A DNA stretch of 28,263 nt from an uncultured Oscillibacter sp. (lineage in GTDB: Bacteria > Bacillota > Clostridia > Oscillospirales > Oscillospiraceae): the NCBI GenBank assembly GCA_910576845.1, contig CAJTJA010000029.1, positions 1-28,263 on the forward strand, in the 5' to 3' direction. Every line of letters starts with the position of its first letter. The stretch's first letter is position 1. The notes below the pieces were generated by a model, which did no database searches, had not been told where the DNA came from, and saw only the letters and a program-made list of their open reading frames with translations. Made by a program: the position numbers and the translations under genes. Shown piece after piece: positions 7,763-14,902 of the stretch.

Positions 7763-8527
7763 TTACGCCTTCAGCACCCAGCTATCCCCATTGAGCATCA
7801 AACGGTCGGCAATCATAGCTATGAACTCCGAATTTGTAGGTTTCCCTTTGGTATTGGACACGGTATAGCCAAAGTACTTTTGCAGCGTCTCCAGATCGCC
7901 CCGGTCCCAAGCCACTTCAATCGCATGGCGAATAGCCCTTTCTACCCTCGACGGCGTAGTCCCGAACCGCTTTGCCACTGCCGGATAAAGCACTTTGGTG
8001 ACAGCGTTGATTACCTCCATGTCGTTCACAGCAATGATGATTGCTTCCCGCAGGTATTGATAACCCTTAATATGTGCCGGAACGCCGATCTCGTGAATCA
8101 CTGCGGTGACGGTATTTTTCAGCGCGTAAACTCGAAGTTCCGGAGAAGAAGGGCTCTCAAAAATTCCCTGCATTCTCTCCAGCAGAGAGTTTGGTTCGCA
8201 AGGTTTTGGAAGATAATAGCAAACCCCCAGTTTCTCTGCATCGGCCAAGACCTGATTTCCGCAGAAAGCGGAGACAATGATGGTCTTTGGTATATATTTT
8301 CCTTGGTCCTTCAGCAGTTTAAGAAGTCCCAGTCCGTCCAGTGCCGGCAGCGCCACATCCATCAACAGGAGATCCGGTCTCTGGTCCTCTACCAGCCGCA
8401 GAGCTTCCCGTCCATCCCCAGTGGAAGCCGCCACCGTAAACTCGCCGGCCTGCTCTATGGCCTCCTGCAGCATTGCGCGGAATTCCTCGCTGGCATCTGC
8501 CAGAAGCACGGTTCTTTTACTATCCAT
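7763..8527 (-). CDS. spo0A: Spo0A, master regulator of sporulation
   Basis: A 254-residue response regulator. The receiver domain (about 1-120) has the phospho-acceptor D57 in LLLMDVALP and the conserved Lys in YLPKPCEP. The C-terminal Spo0A DNA-binding domain contains the recognition segment TPSRVERAIRHAIEVAW and ends SWVLKA. One oddity is the acidic pocket, which reads A-D11-A12-S rather than the usual Asp pair (A-D-D-N in Bacillus), with two Glu residues following at 14-15. It receives phosphate from sporulation kinases and switches on early sporulation genes at 0A boxes. It stands alone here, with its own promoter and terminator, rather than beside spoIVB-recN as in many Bacilli and Clostridia. 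The start ATG is preceded by AGGAA about 6 nt away. Confidence 0.97.
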   Translation of the reverse strand: MDSKRTVLLADASEEFRAMLQEAIEQAGEFTVAASTGDGREALRLVEDQRPDLLLMDVALPALDGLGLLKLLKDQGKYIPKTIIVSAFCGNQVLADAEKLGVCYYLPKPCEPNSLLERMQGIFESPSSPELRVYALKNTVTAVIHEIGVPAHIKGYQYLREAIIIAVNDMEVINAVTKVLYPAVAKRFGTTPSRVERAIRHAIEVAWDRGDLETLQKYFGYTVSNTKGKPTNSEFIAMIADRLMLNGDSWVLKA

Positions 8528-8596
8528 GATGATTCCTGTCCCTTTCCTTCATGATCGGCGGCCAGAGCGCCCTGACGCTCTCAGCGCGTTTTCTAT

Positions 8597-8625
8597 AAAA
8601 TAGCATAAATTTCCAGATTTTTCAA
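8597..8625 (-). promoter_or_regulatory. Probable sigma-A promoter of spo0A
   Basis: Minus strand: TTGAAA (8620-8625), 17-nt spacer, TATTTT (8597-8602) preceded by TGC (extended -10). The start would lie near 8590, leaving a leader of about 60 nt. Confidence 0.55.
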
Positions 8626-8655
8626 GATTGGATTACAAAAAAATCCGAAGTTTTC

Positions 8656-8662
8656 TTCGACA
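8656..8662 (-). promoter_or_regulatory. 0A box upstream of spo0A (proximal)
   Basis: Minus strand TGTCGAA, an exact match to the core of the Spo0A-binding box, about 70 bp upstream of the predicted spo0A start site. A second exact copy lies at 8842-8848. Together they suggest autoregulation by Spo0A~P. Confidence 0.5.
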
Positions 8663-8721
8663 TTTTTTTCGTTTTACATCTAAAACACCATATATTGTGT
8701 ATATTTTTCTTTTTTCGATGG

Positions 8722-8748
8722 GATTCTACCAAAAGAAGCCTTTCCATC
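8722..8748 (-). promoter_or_regulatory. Weak sigma-H-like promoter candidate for spo0A
   Basis: Minus strand GTAGAATC (8722-8729) resembles the sigma-H -10 (RnnGAATw). GATGGAAAG (8740-8748), about 10 nt upstream, resembles the -35 (RnAGGAwww) with two mismatches. A sigma-H promoter before spo0A is known in Bacillus. The match here is imperfect. Confidence 0.25.
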
Positions 8749-8841
8749 CCAAATATTTCCGCCTGCCGTTTTGCTCAAACCTCATTTTAAGCAAAAAATT
8801 TACCCTTTTCTATCCCTGATATGACAATACGGAATCTTCGT

Positions 8842-8848
8842 TTCGACA
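8842..8848 (-). promoter_or_regulatory. 0A box upstream of spo0A (distal)
   Basis: A second exact TGTCGAA on the minus strand. The 490-bp region 8555-9044 between spo0A and the Nudix gene is AT-rich and has no supported gene. It holds the promoters and boxes listed here. Confidence 0.4.
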
Positions 8849-8966
8849 TTTTGTATTGGAAATCCGCCCTCATTCAAAACTTGTTCCTACCACGCAACAT
8901 TCAATTCGTCTCATCCCTCGTCCGGCAGCGCTCAGATTTTTACCTCTTTCCCTTCATCTCAAAATA

Positions 8967-8975
8967 TGTTATGAT
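8967..8975 (+). promoter_or_regulatory. Extended -10 promoter of the nudix-yabB-rsmI operon
   Basis: TGT followed by TATGAT (8970-8975) is a good extended -10. The matching -35 region is poor (TTTCCC at 17 nt), as is allowed for extended -10 promoters. The start would be near 8982, about 63 nt before the Nudix ATG. Confidence 0.5.
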
Positions 8976-9044
8976 ACAAGCAGCAAATTGGAAAAAATCC
9001 TGTTAATTTATTTGATGGCAGCAGAGAAAAGGGAGGAGATTTCC

Positions 9045-9635
9045 ATGGATCTGATTTCCCAGCTTCAAATTTTTCACCCTTGGAACGAACAGGAGGAACA
9101 TGACCGCAACGAGCTTCTCCGCCGTTTGAAAAGCGGCGAGGAGCTGTATAGCCGTGAAAATGCCTCCGCTCATCTGACAGCCTCCGCCTGGATTATCAGC
9201 CCGGATGTCCGCCAGGTACTTTTGGCCTACCATAATCTCTATGACTCCTGGGCCTGGCTGGGAGGACACGCCGACGGAGAACGGGACCTGCTCTCCGTCG
9301 CTCTTAAAGAGGCGCAGGAGGAAAGCGGCCTAAATGTCATCCGGCCTGTGTCATCGGACATCTATTCTCTGGAAATCCTTACAGTGGACGGCCACGAAAA
9401 GCGGGGCCGCTACGTATCCTCCCACCTGCATTTGAATGTCACCTTCCTCCTAGAGGCAGACCCTGACGCCCCTGTCCGCTGTAAGCCCGATGAAAACAGC
9501 CGGGTAGGCTGGTTCGACATTGATAAAGCGGCAGCCGCCTCGTCAGAGCCCTGGTTCCGGGAACGAATTTATTCCAAGCTGAACGCAAAGCTGGCCGGCC
9601 GGAGTCCGGTCAACGGCTTCCCCACCGCCTTCTGA
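9045..9635 (+). CDS. Nudix hydrolase
   Basis: A 196-residue Nudix-superfamily pyrophosphohydrolase. The Nudix helix reads GGHADGERDLLSVALKEAQE followed by ESGL. All three metal-binding glutamates of the REUxEE core are present (as KEAxEE), but the first Glu of the box is Arg (with Glu one residue earlier) and the core Arg is Lys. It would cleave a nucleoside diphosphate linked to another moiety. The substrate is not deducible. The ATG at 9045 is chosen because GGGAGGAG (9031-9038) lies 6 nt upstream; a longer in-frame reading from 8856 crosses the promoter. Its TGA shares one base with the ATG of the next gene (TGATG), so the two are translationally coupled. Confidence 0.88.
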   Translation: MDLISQLQIFHPWNEQEEHDRNELLRRLKSGEELYSRENASAHLTASAWIISPDVRQVLLAYHNLYDSWAWLGGHADGERDLLSVALKEAQEESGLNVIRPVSSDIYSLEILTVDGHEKRGRYVSSHLHLNVTFLLEADPDAPVRCKPDENSRVGWFDIDKAAAASSEPWFRERIYSKLNAKLAGRSPVNGFPTAF

Positions 9636-10366
9636 TGGGCGGGGAGCGATGGGAGGCTCTGAAGCCCGGCGGTCTCCGATTTATCTATGACCGCGGCCTG
9701 TTTCCACCGGGGCTGGACAGCTTTGTTCTCTCCTCCCTGCCCAAACTGAAGCCAGGACTGAGGGTCTGTGACCTTGGCTGCGGCACAGGACTGCTGGCAC
9801 TGCTGCTTTTTCAGCGGCAGCCAAGTCTGACCGTAACCGGCTTAGACATCCAGCCGGAGGCCATCCGGCTGGCGGCGCTGGCAGCTTCGGAAAATCATCT
9901 GACGGACCGCCTGTCTTTTCAGCTGGGAGATCTGCGGAAAAATCCTCTGCCTGCCGGCGCCTTTGATTTGGTGATTTGCAATCCGCCCTATTTTCCCCAA
10001 AACAGCGGCCCATTGCCCAAGAGTCCCCAGCTCCGGACCGCCCGAACAGAGGAAACCTGCACATTGGAAGACACCTGCCGCGCCGCATCCCGCCTTCTGC
10101 GCTGGGGCGGTGCATTCTGCCTGGTCCACAAGCCGGAACGGCTGACTGACATTTTATGTACCATGCGGCAAAACGGCCTGGAGCCGAAACGTCTCCGCCT
10201 CGTCTGCGCGAGACCGGAAGCCCCTCCCTCCCTAATTCTGCTGGAAACCCGCCGGGGAGGCAAACCGGGGCTGGCTGTGGAGCCGCTCCTAATTTTAGAG
10301 GCCCCTGACGGTTCCCCCACACCGGAGCTGAACCGCATCTATTTTAGAGAGGAGGACAGGCTGTGA
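9635..10366 (+). CDS. tRNA1(Val) adenine-37 N6-methyltransferase (YabB/TrmN6 family)
   Basis: A 243-residue class I SAM methyltransferase. The SAM loop is DLGCGTG (46-52), an acidic residue ends strand 2 (GLDIQPEA, 69-76), and the catalytic N6-adenine motif is NPPYF (116-120). B. subtilis YabB has the same layout and lies near rsmI (yabC), as here. The expected role is methylation of A37 in tRNA1(Val). There is no clear ribosome site; translation likely depends on termination of the Nudix gene through the TGATG junction. It overlaps rsmI by 4 nt (GTGA). Confidence 0.87.
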   Translation: MGGERWEALKPGGLRFIYDRGLFPPGLDSFVLSSLPKLKPGLRVCDLGCGTGLLALLLFQRQPSLTVTGLDIQPEAIRLAALAASENHLTDRLSFQLGDLRKNPLPAGAFDLVICNPPYFPQNSGPLPKSPQLRTARTEETCTLEDTCRAASRLLRWGGAFCLVHKPERLTDILCTMRQNGLEPKRLRLVCARPEAPPSLILLETRRGGKPGLAVEPLLILEAPDGSPTPELNRIYFREEDRL

Positions 10367-11205
10367 GCGGAACGCTGTATCTGGTCGCAACCCCTATCGG
10401 CAATCTGGGGGACATCTCTCCCAGGGCGATCGACACACTGTCTGCAGTGGATTTTATTGCCGCGGAGGATACCCGCGTGTCCTTGAAGCTCTTGAACCAC
10501 TTCGGCATCAAGAAGCCTCTGGTCAGTTATCATGAGCACAATCACGCCGCCGCAGGACAGTCCATACTCTCCCGTCTGCTTACGGGAGAAAACTGCGCCT
10601 TAGTCACTGACGCCGGCACTCCCGCCATCTCGGACCCAGGGGAACCGCTGGTCCGTCTCTGTGCCGAAAACGGTGTGGACATTCTCTCCATTCCCGGCTG
10701 CTGTGCCGCCGTCAGCGCCTTGGCGGTCAGCGGTCTGCCCACCGGCCGCTTTACCTTTGAGGGTTTTCTATCCGTCAACAAAAAGAGCCGTCGGGAACAT
10801 CTGGAAAGCCTTAAAAACGAGTCCCGCACCATGATTTTTCATGAGGCACCCCACAAGCTCCGCGCCACACTGGCAGACCTCTCCGAGGTCTTTGGGTCAG
10901 ACCGGAGAATTGCTCTGTGCCGGGAGCTGACCAAACTTCACGAAGAAACCCGCCGCTGCACCCTGGGAGAAGCAACAGATTACTATGCGGAAACCAGTCC
11001 CCGAGGGGAATACGTTCTTGTGGTGGCAGGAGCCGCCCCTGCTCCCCCATCATCTATCCCAGTGCAGGAAGGCGCCGCTCAGGTACTGGCTCTTCTGGAA
11101 TCCGGCATCCGTTTGAAGGACGCTGTCAAGGAGGTTGCGGAGCATACAGGTCTCTCAAAGAATGAGCTCTACGCAGCCGCCCTGGAACAGCAGAAGAAAC
11201 TTTGA
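10363..11205 (+). CDS. rsmI: 16S rRNA (cytidine-1402 2'-O)-methyltransferase RsmI
   Basis: 280 residues, the standard RsmI length. It shows the tetrapyrrole-methylase-like fold signatures: YLVATPIGNLGDISPRAI at the N terminus, AAEDTR, the glycine-rich DAGTPAISDPG, and the C-terminal helical tail. RsmI methylates the ribose of C1402 in the decoding centre of 16S rRNA. The GTG start overlaps the previous stop and has GAGAGGAGG about 10 nt upstream. It is the last gene of the Nudix-methyltransferase operon; no convincing terminator follows. Confidence 0.95.
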   Translation: MSGTLYLVATPIGNLGDISPRAIDTLSAVDFIAAEDTRVSLKLLNHFGIKKPLVSYHEHNHAAAGQSILSRLLTGENCALVTDAGTPAISDPGEPLVRLCAENGVDILSIPGCCAAVSALAVSGLPTGRFTFEGFLSVNKKSRREHLESLKNESRTMIFHEAPHKLRATLADLSEVFGSDRRIALCRELTKLHEETRRCTLGEATDYYAETSPRGEYVLVVAGAAPAPPSSIPVQEGAAQVLALLESGIRLKDAVKEVAEHTGLSKNELYAAALEQQKKL

Positions 11206-11669
11206 AATCCCGCAGCGCTTTTCTTGGGGCCTCATTCGAAAATCAGCAAATTATTCGGCGGTGCACAAAGCACGCAAGCGCTTTCTATGAAATCAGTCGC
11301 AGCCAGGCCGTGCAGCGGCGATAGGCTGAAAAGAATCCATGGACTTCCTTTTAACTGCGCCAACTATGGTTTCCAGCGCCTAATCAACCGCAAACTGCGG
11401 ATGAAAACAGATTTTCTTTGCATCCGACTATTTTTACAAGCATCCTGATTGCCCCGGATATTTCATCATTATCAAGCGGCCCTCCAATTTTACCCGTTTT
11501 TAAAAAAACTTTATCACAGCCTTCGAAATCCACGAAAGAAGAGAGCCGGACAAACGCCGCAGGACAAGGCAGCGGGCAGAAACAGTCCGGCGCCCGCCAA
11601 GAAATTCCGCGCCGCTTTTTCGGCATTTTTACCCTTGAATGCTTACCAAGAATTTTGAAAGCTGTGATA
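11206..11669. other. Intergenic region without a supported gene, with a degenerate repeat
   Basis: This 464-bp gap has only unsupported short ORFs in several frames. It contains a degenerate copy (about 11315-11360) of a motif also found at 14270-14320. It also contains CCGCA/TGCGG (11389-11401) and CGGATG/CATCCG (11398-11428) inverted repeats, and an imperfect inverted pair TATCACAGC (about 11510) with GCTGTGATA (about 11661) that brackets about 160 bp. It looks like decayed repeat sequence. Confidence 0.4.
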
Positions 11670-11698
11670 GTATAATTTTGGGAGCGGATGTCCATACT
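11670..11698 (+). promoter_or_regulatory. Sigma-F-like promoter of the spoIIQ-type gene
   Basis: GTATA (11670-11674) matches the sigma-F -35 (GYATA). After 15 nt comes GTCCATACT (11690-11698), which matches GGnnAnAnT at all but one defined position. spoIIQ is a classic forespore sigma-F gene. A sigma-A -10 (TATAAT, 11671-11676) overlaps but lacks a usable -35. Confidence 0.45.
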
Positions 11699-11770
11699 TC
11701 CCTCAGATAAAGAACCTGTGCCCACTGGTTGGGGATACAGCTTCTAATTCATTGAGGGAGGAATTTTTGT

Positions 11771-12481
11771 ATGGAAAACAAGCTAAAATCCGTACTCAGC
11801 GGCACCGCTTTTTATGTGCTGCTGGCAATATGCCTGGCCGTGGCGGGCATCAGCGGCTACTTCCTGCTCTTTGCCGGGGATGAGCCGGCAATTGAGGACG
11901 CTCCGCCCCCGTCTGAGGCCAGCAGCCCGGTAAAGGACATCTATGTACCGGAGCCGGAAGAGATTGAAGAACCCCCGGTAGAGGCCTCCGCACCAGCCCC
12001 GGTGGAGGTAGAGATCGTCCCCGCCATGCCGGAAGTGCCGGTAGACGATACACCGGTGGTGGCGGAAGCGCCTCGCCTGATCGTCTCTCCACTGAAAGGC
12101 GAAGTGCTGATGGCTTTCTCCGTAGACCAGCTCGTCTACAGTCCAACACTGGCAGACTGGCGCACTCATGACGGCGTGGATATCTCGGCCAAGCCCGGAA
12201 CCACCGTTCTGGCCGCCGCCGCTGGCACAGTCGCTTCAGTAGAGGATGATCTTTTGATGGGCACCACTGTAGTCATTGCCCACGATGACGGCTACGAAAC
12301 CACTTACTCCAATCTTCAGTCCACTCCCACGGTGCTGCCCGGCGACCTGGTTACAGCCGGACAGATTATCGGTGCGGTAGGGACCACTGCCGCCGCAGAA
12401 TCCGCTCAAAGTCCCCATCTGCATTTTTCCGTTACCCGGGATGGCAGCGCCGTTGATCCTAACGAGTTTTTAAGCCGCTGA
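11771..12481 (+). CDS. spoIIQ: SpoIIQ-like forespore M23 (LytM) peptidase
   Basis: A 236-residue protein with one N-terminal membrane segment (about 12-34), a Pro/Glu-rich linker (about 38-100) and a C-terminal M23 domain. The SpoIIQ-type motif YSPTLADWRTHDGVDIS contains the zinc ligands H133 and D137. The second half is SPHLHFSV, with H216 and H218. All catalytic ligands are intact, unlike B. subtilis SpoIIQ, which has lost one, and like clostridial SpoIIQ. The protein would sit in the forespore outer surface and pair with SpoIIIAH in the engulfment channel. A sigma-F-like promoter and GAGGGAGG ribosome site precede it. A plain membrane-anchored M23 peptidase is the alternative. Confidence 0.8.
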   Translation: MENKLKSVLSGTAFYVLLAICLAVAGISGYFLLFAGDEPAIEDAPPPSEASSPVKDIYVPEPEEIEEPPVEASAPAPVEVEIVPAMPEVPVDDTPVVAEAPRLIVSPLKGEVLMAFSVDQLVYSPTLADWRTHDGVDISAKPGTTVLAAAAGTVASVEDDLLMGTTVVIAHDDGYETTYSNLQSTPTVLPGDLVTAGQIIGAVGTTAAAESAQSPHLHFSVTRDGSAVDPNEFLSR

Positions 12482-12498
12482 TCCAGCGGAAATACAAT

Positions 12499-12543
12499 GT
12501 CCCGTCTCGTGCCTCAGCGGCTGCGGACGGGACTTCTCTTTTT
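12499..12543 (+). terminator. Terminator of the spoIIQ-like gene
   Basis: GTCCCGTC (12499-12506) pairs with GACGGGAC (12526-12533), followed by a T-rich run TTCTCTTTTT. The loop is 19 nt. It starts 17 nt after the stop codon. Confidence 0.75.
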
Positions 12544-12600
12544 CCCATCACTCACGGCCTTGTCCCTTCCCCCGTAAAATATCCCCCGTCTGAATCCCTC

Positions 12601-12629
12601 TTGCCTTTTTCCTGCTTCTATGCTATGCT
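12601..12629 (+). promoter_or_regulatory. Promoter of the TSCPD-GT4 genes
   Basis: TTGCCT (12601-12606), 17-nt spacer, TATGCT (12624-12629) with TGC directly before it (extended -10). The leader is about 45 nt. Confidence 0.6.
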
Positions 12630-12681
12630 GTATAAAATACAGCCTGCCGGCGCGGCGGCTGAAAAAGGAGTCTCACCTATT

Positions 12682-12939
12682 ATGAAAACCTATACTTTCC
12701 AGCCCCACGGCGTTTGCTCCCGTGAAATGCAGGTAGACCTGGACGACCAGAACATCATTCAGGGATTTCGCGCCGCAGGAGGCTGCCACGGCAATCTGCA
12801 GGGAATCGCAGCTCTGATAAAAGGCATGTCTGCCGAAGAGGCCATACAGCGCCTGAACGGCATCCACTGCGGCGCCAAAGGCACCTCTTGCCCGGACCAA
12901 CTCGCCCGCGGGCTGGAACAGGCCCTGCACCAGCACTGA
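12682..12939 (+). CDS. TSCPD-domain protein (TIGR03905-like)
   Basis: An 85-residue small protein whose end carries HCGAKGTSCPDQLARGL, the motif that names the TSCPD domain. Further cysteines lie in GVCSREM and GGCHGN. It resembles the stand-alone TIGR03905 proteins of clostridia. The same domain occurs at the end of some vitamin B12-dependent ribonucleotide reductases, but the free-standing form has no proven function. The conserved Cys residues suggest metal or redox chemistry. The start at 12682 is supported by AAGGAG (12665-12670), with a somewhat long 11-nt spacing. It is followed 16 nt later by the GT4 gene. Confidence 0.85.
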   Translation: MKTYTFQPHGVCSREMQVDLDDQNIIQGFRAAGGCHGNLQGIAALIKGMSAEEAIQRLNGIHCGAKGTSCPDQLARGLEQALHQH

Positions 12940-12955
12940 GGGGCCGGCGCAAGCC

Positions 12956-14089
12956 ATGAAAATCGTATTAGTCATCGACCAATTTGATGACGCCAACAAC
13001 GGCACCACCATCAGTGCCCGCCGCTTCGCCGCGGCTTTGAAAGAACACGGAAATGAAGTCCGGGTGATCGCCACCGGCAAACCCGCAGATTATAAATATG
13101 CGGTGCGGCAAATGCGTTTCTTCCCCATTGTAGAGCACCTCATCACCAGCCAGGGTATGCGTCTGGCCATTCCAAACAGGCACGTCTTTGAAAAAGCGGC
13201 GGCCTGGGCGGACGTAGTCCATTTTATGATGCCCTCCCCCCTGTCCATTATGGGCCTGAAACATGTGGAGCGTCTGGGCATCCCCCACACGGCAGCGTTC
13301 CACTGTCAGCCGGAGAATATCACATTTACCCTTCACATGGGCAACAGCCGCCGGGTCAATGACTTTGTTTATTTCAAATTCCGGGATACTTTTTTTAACC
13401 GTTTTACCCATATTCACTGTCCCAGCAACATGATTGCAAACCAGCTCCGGGATCACGGCTATACCGCCCGGCTCCACGTCATTTCCAATGGCATCAGTCC
13501 CCAGTATACATATGGCCGCAGCCCCCAGGAAGACTGGATGCGGGGAATGTTCAACGTGCTGATGGTCGGGAGATACGCCGGAGAAAAGCGGCAGGATGTT
13601 CTTATTGACGCCTGTGCTCAATGCCGCCACAAAGACCGCATCCAGGTCATTCTGGCAGGCAAGGGTCCTCTGGAGAAGAAATACCGGCACCTTGCTCAAA
13701 AGCTTCCCAATCCTGTCGTTATGGAATTCTATGAACCAAGCCGTCTGCTGGAAATCCTTCACATGGCGGACTTATATGTTCATACTTCGGACGCCGAAAT
13801 CGAAGCCATGAGCTGTATGGAAGCTTTTGCCTGCGGTCTGGTTCCCATAATCGCCGATTCTCCCCGGTCTGCTACGCCCCAGTTTGCTTTGGATGAGCGG
13901 AGCCTCTTTCCCGCCGGAAATCCCGCCGCTCTGGCTGAGAAAATCGACTGGTGGTTTGAACATCCCGCAGAGCGTGAGGAGATGGGCAAGCGTTATGCGG
14001 TCCATGCCGAACAGTATGCCTTGGACCGCTCCATTGAGCAGACAGAAGAGATGTTTCGCTTGGCTATTGCCGAACAAAAGAACACTTGA
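12956..14089 (+). CDS. GT4-family glycosyltransferase
   Basis: A 377-residue retaining GT-B glycosyltransferase. The N-terminal Rossmann domain begins KIVLVIDQFDDANNGTTIS. The second domain has VGRYAGEKRQDVLIDA and the donor-binding E-x7-E region around EIEAMSCMEAFACG. The sequence is most like clostridial GT4 enzymes of the diacylglycerol glucosyltransferase type, but the acceptor is not certain from sequence alone. The ribosome site (GGGGC) is weak, suggesting coupling to the TSCPD gene 16 nt upstream. A strong terminator follows. Confidence 0.88.
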   Translation: MKIVLVIDQFDDANNGTTISARRFAAALKEHGNEVRVIATGKPADYKYAVRQMRFFPIVEHLITSQGMRLAIPNRHVFEKAAAWADVVHFMMPSPLSIMGLKHVERLGIPHTAAFHCQPENITFTLHMGNSRRVNDFVYFKFRDTFFNRFTHIHCPSNMIANQLRDHGYTARLHVISNGISPQYTYGRSPQEDWMRGMFNVLMVGRYAGEKRQDVLIDACAQCRHKDRIQVILAGKGPLEKKYRHLAQKLPNPVVMEFYEPSRLLEILHMADLYVHTSDAEIEAMSCMEAFACGLVPIIADSPRSATPQFALDERSLFPAGNPAALAEKIDWWFEHPAEREEMGKRYAVHAEQYALDRSIEQTEEMFRLAIAEQKNT

Positions 14090-14093
14090 CCCA

Positions 14094-14121
14094 GGCCCCG
14101 CCGGATGGCGGGGCCTTTTTT
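14094..14121 (+). terminator. Terminator after the GT4 gene
   Basis: Perfect 9-bp stem (14094-14102 with 14107-14115, loop GGAT) followed by six Ts. It begins 5 nt after the stop codon. Confidence 0.92.
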
Positions 14122-14449
14122 CAATAGGGGAAACCCTCAAACATATCTGCCAACTTTTTAGGCCTTGTTTAAAAAATTTCAAAACGCCATCTTGCAGCAT
14201 CCACTCCCAAAACCGTCCCCATGCATAGCGGCATGACTTCGAAACGGCTGAAAGAAAGCCGCTCATGCGGCTTGCGGCACTGAAAAGAATCCTTCGGATT
14301 CTTTTTAACTGTGCTGACAAACTCCCATTGCCAACCATGCCAAAAGCAGAATAAATATTGCCGGGCAAATTGCCCGATTTTGCCGGGACCGCTGTCACCT
14401 GCGGTCCCGGTGCTGCGTATGCTGTACCAGCGACAAAGGAGGAATTCAT
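14122..14449. repeat. Intergenic stretch of inverted repeats before cwlJ
   Basis: There is no gene in this 328-bp stretch. It holds AGCCGC/GCGGCT (about 14258-14273), a 10-bp stem AAAAGAATCC/GGATTCTTTT (14283-14292 and 14296-14305), GGGCAAATTGCCC (14363-14375) and a perfect 10-bp stem CCGGGACCGC/GCGGTCCCGG (14383-14392 and 14401-14410, 8-nt loop). The 14283 hairpin and the TTTTTAACTG after it recur in decayed form at 11329-11355. It is probably repeat-derived. The 14383 hairpin lies in the likely cwlJ leader or just upstream of its promoter. Confidence 0.5.
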
Positions 14450-14890
14450 ATGGCATATTCCGACCGGGAGCTGCTGGCGCGCCTGATCGAGTGCGAGGCG
14501 GGCGGTGAGGGAGAGAACGGCATGAAGGCCGTGGCCGGAGTGGTAATGAACCGCGTTCACGCCACAGGGGGTGAATACGCCCGTGTGGGCCAAGGCAGCA
14601 TACGAAACATTATCTTCCAGCCCTACCAGTTTGTCTGCGCCAGCGAGACGGAGGGAGGCGCTTACAACCCTCAAAACATATACAACATGCGGCCCGAGCA
14701 AATACACTATGACATTGCCGACTGGGCCATCGCCGGAAACCGCCTGCCTGTGGTAGCGGAGTCGCTCTGGTTTTATAACCCCTTCGGACCCGACTGCCGT
14801 CCTTTCTTCCCCACCGGTGTCGGCTACTGGCAGACCCGTATCGGCGATCATTGTTTTTATAATCCAACAAACGCTTACTACCAAACTTGA
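14450..14890 (+). CDS. cwlJ: CwlJ-like spore cortex-lytic hydrolase
   Basis: A 146-residue Hydrolase_2 (SleB/CwlJ) domain with no signal peptide or peptidoglycan-binding domain, which is the CwlJ rather than SleB architecture. It opens LLARLIECEAGGEGENGMKA, with the conserved Glu residues of the active site, then VAGVVMNRV and a C-terminal FYNPTNAYYQT. CwlJ is made in the mother cell, lodges in the coat and degrades cortex peptidoglycan on germination. It needs GerQ, whose gene follows after 12 nt. The ATG is set by AAAGGAGG (about 14434-14441). A faint sigma-K/E-like pair (AC at 14397, CGTATGCT 17 nt later) precedes it but is not convincing. Confidence 0.85.
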   Translation: MAYSDRELLARLIECEAGGEGENGMKAVAGVVMNRVHATGGEYARVGQGSIRNIIFQPYQFVCASETEGGAYNPQNIYNMRPEQIHYDIADWAIAGNRLPVVAESLWFYNPFGPDCRPFFPTGVGYWQTRIGDHCFYNPTNAYYQT

Positions 14891-14902
14891 GAGGTGTCCA
14901 CT

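Noticed and set aside
9003..9269. Minus-strand reading opposite the start of the Nudix gene
   Set aside because: It overlaps the Nudix ribosome site and coding start and has no features of its own.
11418..11675. Short Lys/Arg-rich ORFs before the spoIIQ-like gene
   Set aside because: There is no ribosome site, starts are non-ATG, frames overlap and the region looks like decayed repeats.
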